Assembly: GCA_017630735.1 (NCBI GenBank)
Contig: JAGBUS010000026.1
Span: 1-38,473, forward strand
Direction: 5' to 3'
DNA length: 38,473 nucleotides
Source: Alistipes sp.
Lineage (GTDB): Bacteria > Bacteroidota > Bacteroidia > Bacteroidales > Rikenellaceae
Of this stretch, positions 18,904 to 27,800 are shown piece by piece; the first letter of the stretch is position 1, and every line of letters starts with the position of its first letter. The notes beneath the pieces were generated by a model. It did not search any database, had not been told where the DNA came from, and was given only the letters and a program-made list of their open reading frames with translations. Position numbers and translations under genes: made by a program.

Positions 18904-19872
18904 TTAATGGTTATAATTATCCAACGCTGCAGTAGCCGCACCATTCTCATCAAATAGCTTACCCCACTGTGGAGATGTAGCCTCCCAAATAAATGTACCA
19001 CGTCCTAAGCCTTCAGGCAACGAGCTTACAATACGCTCAATATCAAGATAATGATCGCGATACTCCACAACAATCAACGGCTTATTATATCGCTGCACCA
19101 GTGCCTTAGCATTTGCCTCCAACTCCTCCAACGTGCCATGCCACTCTGGGTAGTATGATTGACCTATAAGATCATACTCCACGCCATATTCCGCCATTGC
19201 ATCGAAGAAACGCTGCGACTCATCAGCCTGACCACCCAACGCCACATGAAGCATAACCTCTGCTTTTGGAGCATACTCCCTAACCGCACGTACACCCTCC
19301 TTTAGCAAGCCACATAGACCCTCAAACGAATGACGCACAGAGCCATAAGGCCAGCACATACCATTGCTAACCTCGTTACCCACCTGCACCATATCGGGCG
19401 CTGTTCCCTGCTTCTCAAGAGCCACAAGGACATCACGTGTAAAGTTATACAACGCCTCACGCACCTCGTCGTAGGAGTATGTCTGCCATGCCTGTGGCAT
19501 AATCTGTTTTGCAGGGTCTGCCCAGTTATCCGAGTAGTGAAAATCAAGCAAGAAATACATTCCCGCATCCTTAATACGCTTTGCCATAGCGAGCGTGTGC
19601 TCCAAGTCGCAATAACCCTCCCTCTGTGAATATCCAAGCTCCGACTTAGGATTTACAAAGATACGTAGACGAATATAGTTCATGCCATTATCTCGCAAGA
19701 TGGCGATGGCATCGTCCTCAACACCACCATCCGAGAAGCGCACACCGCTATCCTCCTGCCACTGCAACCACGATATATCTGCTCCTACAGCATAAGGTTT
19801 TTCTATTGTCACCTGCGCATTAAGCATGGTAAAACTTAACATAGCGATAACCGCTATCAATACTCGTCTCAT
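18904..19872 (-). CDS. GH53 arabinogalactan endo-beta-1,4-galactanase
   Basis: 322 residues from ATG 19872 (MRRVLIAVIAMLSFTMLNAQ, a signal peptide). An ATG at 19899 would add nine polar residues before the signal and abut the nfo stop. GH53 signatures: YAVGADISWLQWQED (about 27-41), YIRLRIFVNP, LLDFHYSDNWADPAKQ (108-123), VQVGNEVSNGMCWP with acid/base E167, and IGQSYYPEWHGTL. Nucleophile E270 is in LIVVEYRDHY, where many family members have an ET.Y pattern, so this is a divergent branch. GTFIWEA closes the barrel. It should cleave beta-1,4-galactan in the periplasm or outside. Odd neighbours: a DNA-repair gene and a Mn exporter. Confidence 0.9.
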   Translation of the reverse strand: MRRVLIAVIAMLSFTMLNAQVTIEKPYAVGADISWLQWQEDSGVRFSDGGVEDDAIAILRDNGMNYIRLRIFVNPKSELGYSQREGYCDLEHTLAMAKRIKDAGMYFLLDFHYSDNWADPAKQIMPQAWQTYSYDEVREALYNFTRDVLVALEKQGTAPDMVQVGNEVSNGMCWPYGSVRHSFEGLCGLLKEGVRAVREYAPKAEVMLHVALGGQADESQRFFDAMAEYGVEYDLIGQSYYPEWHGTLEELEANAKALVQRYNKPLIVVEYRDHYLDIERIVSSLPEGLGRGTFIWEATSPQWGKLFDENGAATAALDNYNH

Positions 19873-19899
19873 ATTTATACTATTTTGATTAATAATCAC

Positions 19900-20745
19900 T
19901 TATAAGTTTGCGAAACTCTTAAGTTGAGCAATCTCCTCTGCCCAACGCGCCTCGTCTGGGGTCTCCAATATAAGGGGGATATTATCAAATCGTGAATCAC
20001 TCATAATATAACGGAAGCACTCCAAGCCTATCTCACCATCTCCAAGCGGCGCATGACGGTCCACACGGCTTGCCAAAGGCTTCATGGCATCGTTAAGGTG
20101 CATACCCTTCAAGTATTTGAAGCCCACAACACGCTCAAACTCCGCAAATGTTGCATCCAAAGCCTCACGTGTACGAAGGTCGTAACCAGCAGCAAATGAG
20201 TGACATGTATCAAGACACACACCCACACGGCTCTTATCCTCAACTCTGTCAATGATATAGGCTAAATGCTCAAACTTAAAGCCGAGATTTGAGCCTTGAC
20301 CCGCCGTATTCTCAATAACTGCGATGACACCCTTCGTGCGGTCCAAAGCCATATTTATAGACTCTGCTATTCTATCCAACGACTCCTCCTCGCTTATCTT
20401 CTTGAGGTGGCTACCAGGGTGAAAGTTTAGTCTATCAAGTCCCAACAACTCGCAACGACGCATCTCCTCGAAAAACGACTCTCGCGACTTCTCCAGACCC
20501 TCCTGTTCTGGATGTCCGAGATTAATAAGATAGCTATCGTGAGGCAACACCTGCGATGCTGAATATCCCGCCTCGCTCATCAACGTCTTAAACTGCTCTA
20601 TCTGCTTATCCGTGAGGGCAGGGGCAAGCCACTGACGCTGATTCTTGGTAAAGAGGGCAAAGGCTGTAGCACCTATCTCTTTTGCATTTGTTATTGCGTT
20701 CTCCACGCCACCTGATGCACTTACGTGCGCTCCTATATATTTCAT
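19900..20745 (-). CDS. nfo: Deoxyribonuclease IV (AP endonuclease)
   Basis: 281 residues (E. coli Nfo is 285). It cleaves DNA 5' of abasic sites in base-excision repair and uses three zinc ions. Seen: the start [11 protein letters not shown] with a zinc-ligand His, [34 protein letters not shown] with a zinc-ligand Glu, [35 protein letters not shown] and LILETPDE. All metal ligands expected for the family appear present. Cytoplasmic. First gene of the run with GH53 and mntP. A -7 box TATCTTTG lies on the minus strand at 20793-20786. Confidence 0.97.
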   Translation of the reverse strand: MKYIGAHVSASGGVENAITNAKEIGATAFALFTKNQRQWLAPALTDKQIEQFKTLMSEAGYSASQVLPHDSYLINLGHPEQEGLEKSRESFFEEMRRCELLGLDRLNFHPGSHLKKISEEESLDRIAESINMALDRTKGVIAVIENTAGQGSNLGFKFEHLAYIIDRVEDKSRVGVCLDTCHSFAAGYDLRTREALDATFAEFERVVGFKYLKGMHLNDAMKPLASRVDRHAPLGDGEIGLECFRYIMSDSRFDNIPLILETPDEARWAEEIAQLKSFANL

Positions 20746-20785
20746 AATCTTATATTCTAATGTTAGTATTACTCATTCTAAGATA

Positions 20786-20835
20786 CAAAGATACGAAAAA
20801 GGTCTAAAAAAATTAAGAAATTTTTCATATATTTG
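20786..20835. promoter_or_regulatory. Divergent -7 elements for nfo (-) and the DUF3078-like gene (+)
   Basis: Minus strand TATCTTTG (20793-20786) is 41 nt before nfo. Plus strand TATATTTG (20828-20835) is 45 nt before ATG 20881. Neither has a clear TTTG at 19-20 bp. Confidence 0.55.
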
Positions 20836-20880
20836 CATTGCAAATACTAATCCTGGTATAGAATTTAATTATAACATATT

Positions 20881-21933
20881 ATGAAGCGACTTTATGCACT
20901 TATTTTAATTGCAACACTATGTTCGGTAAATGCAATGGCTCAGGTCTCAATAGACGAGGTTAAGTCTAATAATGAGAAGGCAGAGTTTAAGAACGAGATG
21001 AAAACTAACGACTTAGATGCAGAGTATTATTCTGAGGCTAAGGAGCGTGCCGAGCGTCTTGCTATCCGCAAGGAGCGTAACACGGTAGATTTCTCAGCAA
21101 ACCTCCACGGCTCACTCACAGCATTCAGCAAGTCATGGCAGGCAGCAGGTGACAATACTGTAACAATACTTGCGTCACTAAACTTCCTCCATACATACAA
21201 GAAAGATCGCTTTACGCTCTCAAATGCAGCATCTGCTAAGTTTGGTTACAACAACATGAAGATGGACCTTAATGGCAAGCAGAAGGGCGTATGGTTTAAG
21301 AACGTGGATGAGATTGCGCTCTCTACATCGCCACAGTGGGCATTGGTAAAGAACTGGTCGTATGGTGCTAACGTTAAGTTCCGTACACAGTTTGCCCCTG
21401 GCTATGGTGCGCGCGGAGATAAGCAGCTTGGCAATCAGCGCGTCTCTAATTTCATGACCCCAGGTTACCTTGACGCATCTCTTGGTTTTACCTATATTCT
21501 TCCTTCTGAGAAGTTCCCATTAAAGGTTAACCTTGCACCAATAGCGATGAGCACCACATTCCGCGACGACCTATCAACAAGCAAAGACTATGGTGTACTA
21601 CATGGTCATTCAAAGGTTGAGGGCGGTCTCTCTGTTCAGCTCGACTTCGATAAGACATGGGGTAAAAATGGATGGCTACGCTATCGTACTACAGCATACT
21701 CGTTCTATGGTTGGATTACCGACCTTTCGCAAGTTGCAAAGGCTGAGGATAAGTCAGCGTACGAGCATATAGTACCTACACTCCGTTGGGAGAACACTAT
21801 TGATATCAAGGCTACAAAGTACATCTCTACACAGATATATGTTCAGCTATACTACAATAAGGCAGAGACTAAACAGCTACAGGTATCATCAATGCTTAGC
21901 GTAGGTCTTACATATACATTCAAGAACAAATAA
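20881..21933 (+). CDS. DUF3078-like outer-membrane protein
   Basis: 350 residues. Signal peptide MKRLYALILIATLCSVNAMAQ. A charged helical stretch (about 25-68; rich in Glu/Lys, RAERLAIRKERN) precedes a beta-barrel-like part with alternating aromatic strands (VTILASLNFLHTYKKDRFTL, WSYGANVKFRTQF, GYLDASLGFTYILP, YVQLYYNKAETKQ). The pattern of a Trp-containing N-terminal strand, LNFLHTYKKDRFTLSN and a C-terminal SVGLTYTFKNK resembles DUF3078 proteins, whose function is unknown. That assignment is from memory of the family, not a search. It lies 48 nt upstream of an S41 protease gene, with no terminator between, so co-transcription is likely. Confidence 0.72.
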   Translation: MKRLYALILIATLCSVNAMAQVSIDEVKSNNEKAEFKNEMKTNDLDAEYYSEAKERAERLAIRKERNTVDFSANLHGSLTAFSKSWQAAGDNTVTILASLNFLHTYKKDRFTLSNAASAKFGYNNMKMDLNGKQKGVWFKNVDEIALSTSPQWALVKNWSYGANVKFRTQFAPGYGARGDKQLGNQRVSNFMTPGYLDASLGFTYILPSEKFPLKVNLAPIAMSTTFRDDLSTSKDYGVLHGHSKVEGGLSVQLDFDKTWGKNGWLRYRTTAYSFYGWITDLSQVAKAEDKSAYEHIVPTLRWENTIDIKATKYISTQIYVQLYYNKAETKQLQVSSMLSVGLTYTFKNK

Positions 21934-21981
21934 ACTATAGTACTCCTCGAACTGGCAGGCGGAAAGTAAGAACTTGAGAAC

Positions 21982-23697
21982 ATGGAGCAAGAGTTGAAGA
22001 GAAAAAAGGGAAATTGGATTGCTATTGTCATTATCCTTGTAGCTGTGGTAGCTTCAACATGGATAGGCATAGGCATCGGTCGTGGTGTGGAGAGTGCTCG
22101 TGCGAAACAACTTCTCGGCACTCTTTCGCAGGATGTAGCACGTTATCAGGAGTTTGCCAAGGAAGTTGAGGCTATTGAGGGACTTGTATCGGGTCAAGAC
22201 AAGATGATACAAACCATCCTTTCGATACGCCACAATTATGTAGACCCTATATCTCTCGATACCATATACGAGAAGGCTATACCCAAGATTCTCTCGGAGC
22301 TTGATCCACACTCTGAATATATCCCTGCCAAGATCTTCGATAAGGTAAACGAATCCCTTGAGGGTGAATTTGATGGCATTGGTATAGTATTTAATGCCAT
22401 GACCGATACTATCACTGTGCTAAACGTCATTCCTCAGGGTCCATCGGATAAGGCGGGTGTGCGTGCTGGCGACCGCGTAATACTCATTGACAATAAAGAG
22501 GTTGCAGGCAAAAAGATTCCTCAGGACTCTATGGTCAAGCTTATGCGTGGTCCTCGTGGCTCAAAGGTCAAACTATCCATAAAGCGAGGCTCGCTAGATA
22601 AGTTAGTTGATATGACCATCACACGCGACGCTATTGAGATGCACAGCGTAGAGACATCATTTATGCTCGACCGCCAGGCTGGCATAGGCTTCATCCGTCT
22701 ATCACAGTTCGCTCGTACATCATATACAGAGGTACGTCAGGCATTGGACAAGCTACATGCCGAGGGCATGAAGAGTGTGATTATTGACCTTCGTGGCAAT
22801 GGAGGTGGCTTCTTGGATCAGGTGGTGGAGATAGTCAATGAATTTCTACCACAAGGACAACTTATTGTCTACACCGAAGATAGATATGGCAAGCGCATAA
22901 ACGAATACTCAAACGGCAGGGGTAAGTATACCGAAACAGATATTGTGGTTTTGGTTGATGAGTTCAGTGCCTCGTCGAGCGAGATTTTAGCAGGTGCTGT
23001 GCAGGATAACGACAGAGGTCTTGTCATCGGTCGCCGAACATTCGGTAAGGGCTTGGTGCAGGCACAGATTCCTTTTAACGATGGCTCAGCCATGCGTCTC
23101 ACCGTGGCACGCTACTACACACCTACAGGACGCTCAATTCAAAAGCCATACGTCAATGGCGATGAGAAGGCATACCACATGGACCTTATAAACCGAATAA
23201 ACCACCACGAATTATTCTCCGCCGACTCAATACACTTCGACGATGCGATGAAATTCACAACCCCAGGTGGTCGTACAGTATACGGTGGCGGAGGTATTAT
23301 GCCTGATATCTTTATACCTATTGACACGCTTTATAACTCTGACTATTATAAAAAGGTGTGGGATGGAAATATCCTCTACCGCTACACTATGGAGTTCACA
23401 GACCGTCACCGCAAGGAGATTGATGCTATCACATCGTTGGAGCAACTCACCTCACTTTTAGATAGTGAGGATCTTGTGGAGGAGTTCATAAAGTATGCTG
23501 AACGTAATGGTGTGCCTCGCGACAATGAGGGCTTAGCAAAGTCTCGCGAAGTTATTGAGGCTCAGATTAGAGCATATATCGGACGTAACTCCATGAATGA
23601 TGAGGCTGGCTTCTACTATAACATCTACCCTATCGATGATGCACTACAAAGCGCAGTAAAGGAGATTAAGAGTGGCAAGTCTCTAAAAACATTGTAA
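21982..23697 (+). CDS. C-terminal processing protease, S41 family (CtpA/Prc-like)
   Basis: 571 residues. One N-terminal membrane helix (about 12-33, IAIVIILVAVVAS) anchors it in the inner membrane with the protease in the periplasm. Domain order: helical N-domain with the DPHSEYIP motif (108-115), PDZ domain (about 120-205; GIGIVF, AGVRAGDRVILID), then the S41 core with IIDLRGNGGGFLDQVVEI (267-284), the nucleophile in DEFSASSSE (S331) and the general base in FGKG (K356). S331-K356 spacing equals the 25 residues of E. coli Prc S430-K455. It trims C-termini of envelope proteins. The C-terminal part (about 450-571) is helical. A small membrane-protein gene follows 12 nt later. Confidence 0.94.
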   Translation: MEQELKRKKGNWIAIVIILVAVVASTWIGIGIGRGVESARAKQLLGTLSQDVARYQEFAKEVEAIEGLVSGQDKMIQTILSIRHNYVDPISLDTIYEKAIPKILSELDPHSEYIPAKIFDKVNESLEGEFDGIGIVFNAMTDTITVLNVIPQGPSDKAGVRAGDRVILIDNKEVAGKKIPQDSMVKLMRGPRGSKVKLSIKRGSLDKLVDMTITRDAIEMHSVETSFMLDRQAGIGFIRLSQFARTSYTEVRQALDKLHAEGMKSVIIDLRGNGGGFLDQVVEIVNEFLPQGQLIVYTEDRYGKRINEYSNGRGKYTETDIVVLVDEFSASSSEILAGAVQDNDRGLVIGRRTFGKGLVQAQIPFNDGSAMRLTVARYYTPTGRSIQKPYVNGDEKAYHMDLINRINHHELFSADSIHFDDAMKFTTPGGRTVYGGGGIMPDIFIPIDTLYNSDYYKKVWDGNILYRYTMEFTDRHRKEIDAITSLEQLTSLLDSEDLVEEFIKYAERNGVPRDNEGLAKSREVIEAQIRAYIGRNSMNDEAGFYYNIYPIDDALQSAVKEIKSGKSLKTL

Positions 23698-23709
23698 ACC
23701 AACTTAAAT

Positions 23710-23976
23710 ATGAATAGAATATTAGGAATTATTTTTACTGTCGTAGCCATCGCCGTAATGGTGTTTGCCATACTTAACTGGGGCAACTATAAATCGTTAT
23801 GCTTTAAAGGCGGAGACGACCTTGAAACAATAGATGAAAATCTCGATGCATTGGAGGAGATAGAGACAGAGATTGTTCTTCCTGTGGATATGAATGAGAT
23901 AGTTGAGCTGGTTGAGACAATGGATAGCCAAGAGATTGTTGAGCCTGTGGAGCAGGTTGATAGCCTTAGCAACTAA
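23710..23976 (+). CDS. Small single-span membrane protein with acidic tail, unknown function
   Basis: 88 residues. One hydrophobic helix at about 4-23 (ILGIIFTVVAIAVMVFAIL) is followed by WGNYKSLC and a strongly acidic tail (about 35-88) with repeated Glu-Ile/Val units (EEIETEIVLPVDMNEIVELV). No known domain is recognised. It lies 12 nt after the S41 protease gene and is followed by a strong terminator, so it is the last gene of that operon and may be an accessory or substrate of the protease; that is inference. Codon use matches its neighbours, which supports a real gene. Confidence 0.7.
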   Translation: MNRILGIIFTVVAIAVMVFAILNWGNYKSLCFKGGDDLETIDENLDALEEIETEIVLPVDMNEIVELVETMDSQEIVEPVEQVDSLSN

Positions 23977-23995
23977 CATCGCAGCACAACAAACG

Positions 23996-24030
23996 AAGCA
24001 GTTTGGGATAATCCTAAACTGCTTTTTTTT
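23996..24030 (+). terminator. Rho-independent terminator after the protease operon
   Basis: AAGCAGTTTGGGA (23996-24008), loop TAA and TCCTAAACTGCTT (24012-24024) form a 13-bp stem with one G.U, followed by a run of eight T (24023-24030). Confidence 0.95.
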
Positions 24031-24040
24031 GCATAGGGAG

Positions 24041-24142
24041 AATAGGGTATTTAGAGAGGTTAGAGAGATTAAGGCAATTAGTGTTGAGTTTTCTATTTCA
24101 CTAAACTCACTAAATTCCTTAATCTCCTTAAATTCACTAACC
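24041..24142. repeat. Nested inverted repeat, first part of the gene-free region
   Basis: Three nested stems: GGTTAG/CTAACC (24058-24063, 24137-24142), GAGATTAAGG/CCTTAATCTC (24065-24074, 24117-24126) and TTAGTG/CACTAA (24078-24083, 24099-24104). The left flank 24041-24061 matches 19 of 21 bases at 18252-18272 in the alkaline phosphatase/mntP terminator, so this may be a dispersed repeat family. No coding signal. Confidence 0.7.
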
Positions 24143-24199
24143 ACCCATATTACCTCATCGAAACTCATTTTACCCCATTGACATTATCAACAGCACCCA

Positions 24200-24302
24200 A
24201 TCCCCCTTTGGCAGCGTTGCGATTAAGGTGAGAGCATAACAAGTTTACTTGTTATGCCGAGCCGTAGCAACGAAAAGGAGCGTAGCGAACTTAAAGGGGG
24301 AT
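24200..24302. repeat. Palindromic element with 10-bp terminal inverted repeats
   Basis: Ends ATCCCCCTTT (24200-24209) and AAAGGGGGAT (24293-24302) are perfect inverted repeats. The centre GCATAACAAG-TTTA-CTTGTTATGC (24234-24257) is a perfect 10-bp hairpin, and GTTGC/GCAAC lies between. About 103 bp without a reading frame. It could be a MITE-like or palindromic intergenic repeat, but no second copy or target duplication is visible here. Confidence 0.65.
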
Positions 24303-24330
24303 TTAGGGGGAATGTGGATGTGAATATGAC

Positions 24331-24536
24331 ACAAATGCTTGCATTTGTTGTCAGAGTGGTGCAGTAGTGGCGATGACACGAAAAATGGCACCGCTATCAC
24401 CACAAATGTTTTGTTGTCAAAAGTCGTGAGATGCGGTGCATCGCAAGAAAAAGTCACATAGGATAGTACAAAACGTACAGCCTATGTGACTTTATTATTG
24501 GGATGTGCCGCAGATTGCGACTTTTCACGACAAAAC
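24331..24536. repeat. Series of hairpins including a strong stem before the PII-like gene's end
   Basis: ACAAATGC-TT-GCATTTGT (24331-24348) is followed by AAAGTCACATAGG/CCTATGTGACTTT (24450-24462, 24481-24493), a perfect 13-bp stem. Outer arms 24408-24426 and 24518-24536 (GTTTTGTTGTCAAAAGTCG against its partner) match at 17 of 19. The 13-bp stem probably terminates the efflux operon on the minus strand, 46 nt past the stop at 24539. The remainder of 24031-24538 shows no gene. Confidence 0.65.
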
Positions 24537-24538
24537 GC

Positions 24539-24832
24539 CTACATCATTTGGGTAATATCCCAAACAAAGGCACGCGAACCCTGCTGCTTTGTTGTTGAGT
24601 CAATCTCGCGTACTGCATCAAGGAGTACAGGAATCTTCTCATCCTCAACGATAGCGAGAATAGAGGTGTTCATAGATGGCCATGCGTGAGTACCATAGTG
24701 TGGCTCGCCGTCGTAGGTACCACGACCCTCGGTGAGAGCCCAGCGAGTGAAACCACGTACACCATGCTCATCAAGCATACGATTAACACGGTCGGTAAGT
24801 GCCTGATTGTATGACAAGAAAAATGCTTTCAT
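24539..24832 (-). CDS. PII-like small protein of the PG0541 type, efflux-associated
   Basis: 97 residues. The N-terminal strand MKAFFLSYNQALTDRVNRML, the central loop TEGRGTYDGEPHYGTHAWPS (T-loop-like and Gly-rich) and ILAIVEDEKIPVLLDAVREI fit the ferredoxin-like fold of PII/GlnB-related proteins. The gene position, last after TolC, adaptor and RND pump, matches PG0541 in the P. gingivalis PG0538-PG0541 efflux operon. The ligand is unknown. No signal peptide, so it probably acts in the cytoplasm, perhaps on the pump. The 56-nt gap to the RND gene holds a hairpin (24851-24870). Confidence 0.82.
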   Translation of the reverse strand: MKAFFLSYNQALTDRVNRMLDEHGVRGFTRWALTEGRGTYDGEPHYGTHAWPSMNTSILAIVEDEKIPVLLDAVREIDSTTKQQGSRAFVWDITQMM

Positions 24833-24850
24833 TAGTTCTATTGTTATGGA

Positions 24851-24870
24851 CTGGGAGTGGTAGCTCCCAG
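24851..24870 (-). other. Intercistronic hairpin between RND pump and PII-like gene
   Basis: CTGGGAG/CTCCCAG, perfect 7-bp GC-rich stem with a 6-nt loop and no U-run. It may limit read-through or protect the upstream mRNA end, so the PII-like protein level could differ from the pump's. Confidence 0.55.
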
Positions 24871-24888
24871 CCCGTATTATACATTAGG

Positions 24889-27800
24889 TTATTTGTTGAG
24901 CTGTGAGCGGATAAATGCCTCCTCCTCAGCCTCAAGACGTGCCTTACGCTCTGCCTTACGCTCCTTGCGACCCTCAAGCATAGCATAAAGCGAAGGTACG
25001 ATGAAGAGTGTGAGGAGTGTAGAGAGCAAGAGACCACCTACAACGGCGATACCCATAGGCTGCCAAATCTCAGAACCCTCACCGATACCCATAGCCATAG
25101 GAACCATACCGAGGATTGTAGTGAGAGAGGTCATAAGCACAGGGCGAAGACGGCTCTTACCACCTGCGATAACGGCATCAGCAACATTCGAGCCACGCTC
25201 CACAAGGAGGTTCATATAGTCTACAAGCACGATACCGTTCTTAGTTACGATACCCACAAGCATAATAGCACCAATAAGCGCGATAAGCGAAAGTGGTGTG
25301 TTTGTCATCCAGAGTGCGATGAATACACCCGACATCGCAAATGGGATGGTAAACATAATGATGAATGGGTATGCCAACGACTCAAACTGTGTTGCCATCA
25401 CGATGTATACAAGGATGATGATAAGCACAAAGAGTGTGATGATATCGCTGAACGAGTCACCCTGATCCTCTACTGTACCACCAAGAGCAAGGGTGATACC
25501 TGCAGGAGCCTCATAGTCGGCAAGCATAGCGTTTACCTCTGCTACAGCATCACCGAGGGCGATGTTAGCACCTACAGAACCCTTAACTGTTACGATACGC
25601 TGACGGTTCTCACGCTCAATGGTTGGTGAAGCGAAAGACTCCTCAACACGCGCCACCTCCTTAAGCTTCACTGGCTGACCAGTTGCGCTATAGAGTGTGA
25701 TGTTCTCAACAGTCTCCAACGACTCGCGGAAAGGCTCGTCGTAGCGTACTACGATGTTATACTCATCACCATCCTCACGATACTTAGTACACTCATAACC
25801 ATAGATGCGGTTACGTACGAACTGTGCAGCTGTAGCAGTGTTCATACCGTAGTATGACAACTTTTCGCGGTCGAATACCACGTTATACTCAGGCTGAAGG
25901 TCCTCACGTGAGAGCTGAGCATCACGCATTGTAGAGAGCGTAGACATCTTCTCACGAAGCTCCTTAGCTGTAGCCATAGCGTCGTTCATATCGTGACCGA
26001 AGACCTTGATATCAACAGTTGACGAACCACCACCTGTAGGACCATTGCCACCACCAGGAACTACCGAGAACTCAGAAATCTCTGGGATTGCAGCAAGCTC
26101 CTTACGCAACACATCGGCAATCTCGAAGATTGTAGGACGCTCAATGTCGGTACGACGTGGCATCTTGATGTTGTAGTTGATAATATGAGAGCCTGTAGTC
26201 TGCATTGCAGCAAAAGCGTTATCCGAAGAGCTTGCACCCGCAGAGGTAGATACGAGGTAGATGAATGGGAACTTCTCGGCGATGATACCATCAATCTGAC
26301 GCGCTACCTTAGCTGTGTAGTCCACGTGAACGTTCTGTGGGAGCTTCACAGTCATTGTGATACGTGCATTATCCGACGCTGGGAAGAACTCTGTTGGCAC
26401 CTGCTTGATAAGCACCATAGAGAGACCAAATACCATCATGAGCACTGCAATAACACTCTTCTTCCACTTAACAACGAAGCGCAATGCCTTCTCATATACA
26501 CCGTCCAACCAGATAAGGAACTTATCAATTGGCTTGTAGATGATACCGATACCCTTATATGTATGTGCAGCACCGTCAATCTTGAGGAAGTATGCCGACA
26601 TCATAGGGGTAAGGGTAATCGCAGCACCTGTAGATACGCAGACTACGATGGTTACAATCCAACCCAACTCGCGGAACAAGATACCCGCCATACCAGGAAT
26701 CATTGTAAGAGGCAAGAATACCGCTACCACCACAAGTGTTGTTGCGATAACTGACAACCACACCTCGTTGGTTGCATAGATAGCTGCCTCCTTTGGCTTA
26801 GAGCCTCGCTCGATGTGTGTTGTAATGTTCTCCAATACCACGATAGCATCATCCACAACCATACCGATGGCGATAGAGAGTGCCGAGAGCGAGATGATGT
26901 TGAGTGTAGAGCCTACAGCAAAGAGGTATACAAAGGCACAAATCAACGAGATAGGGATTGTCAAGCAGATGATGAACGTAGCACGCCAACGTCCAAGGAA
27001 GACCATAACCACGAGGATAACGAAGATGAATGCAAACATAATGGTCTCAGAAAGAGAGTTGATTGCATCCTTAATCTCACGTGATGTCTCGAAGATGGTC
27101 TCTACCTTACAGTCGTTAGGCAATGTAGGGATAATCTCCTCCAACTTAGCCTGCACATCCTCGATAATCTGCACAGAGTTAGCACCTGTCTGCTTCTGAA
27201 TCATCACACGCACACCCTTACGACCATTGATACGCTCATCCATAGTCGCCTTCTCCAATGTATCGATGATTGTAGCTACATCGGTAAGCATCACTGTACG
27301 ACCACCACGATTCGATACTACGATATCGCGCAACTCACGAGAGTCGTCGAACTCAAGGTCTGCCTTAAGATTGAATACCTGATTACCAAGGTCGAGAGTA
27401 CCCGCAGGAACGTTTACATTCTCGGCAGCGATAATCTGACCCAACTGCTCTATGGTAAGACCGTATGCCTCCAACTTATTAGGATCTACATTCACCTGTA
27501 CCTCACGCTCCTGAGCACCGATAACTGCAACAGAGCCGATACCATTGATACGGTTCAACTCGTTAACCATCTTATCGTCAAGAGTCTTAGCAAGAGCAGC
27601 ATAGCTCTCCTGTGCAGTAACCGAGAGCATCATAATAGGCATCATTGAAGATGAAATCTTCATTACCGTAGGATACTCAACGTTATCAGGAAGGAGCGAC
27701 TGTGTGCGGCTCACAACATCTCGAACATCGTTTGCCGCCTCCGTAAGGTCACAACCATACTCAAACTCAAGGGTAACAATCGAAACATTATCCTTAGACT

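Noticed and set aside
24200..24302. Insertion sequence or transposase remnant
   Set aside because: No transposase frame, no second copy and no target duplication visible; reported only as a palindromic repeat.
26185..26754. 189-codon plus-strand frame in the RND gene
   Set aside because: Antisense to conserved RND segments; Cys/His-rich noise.
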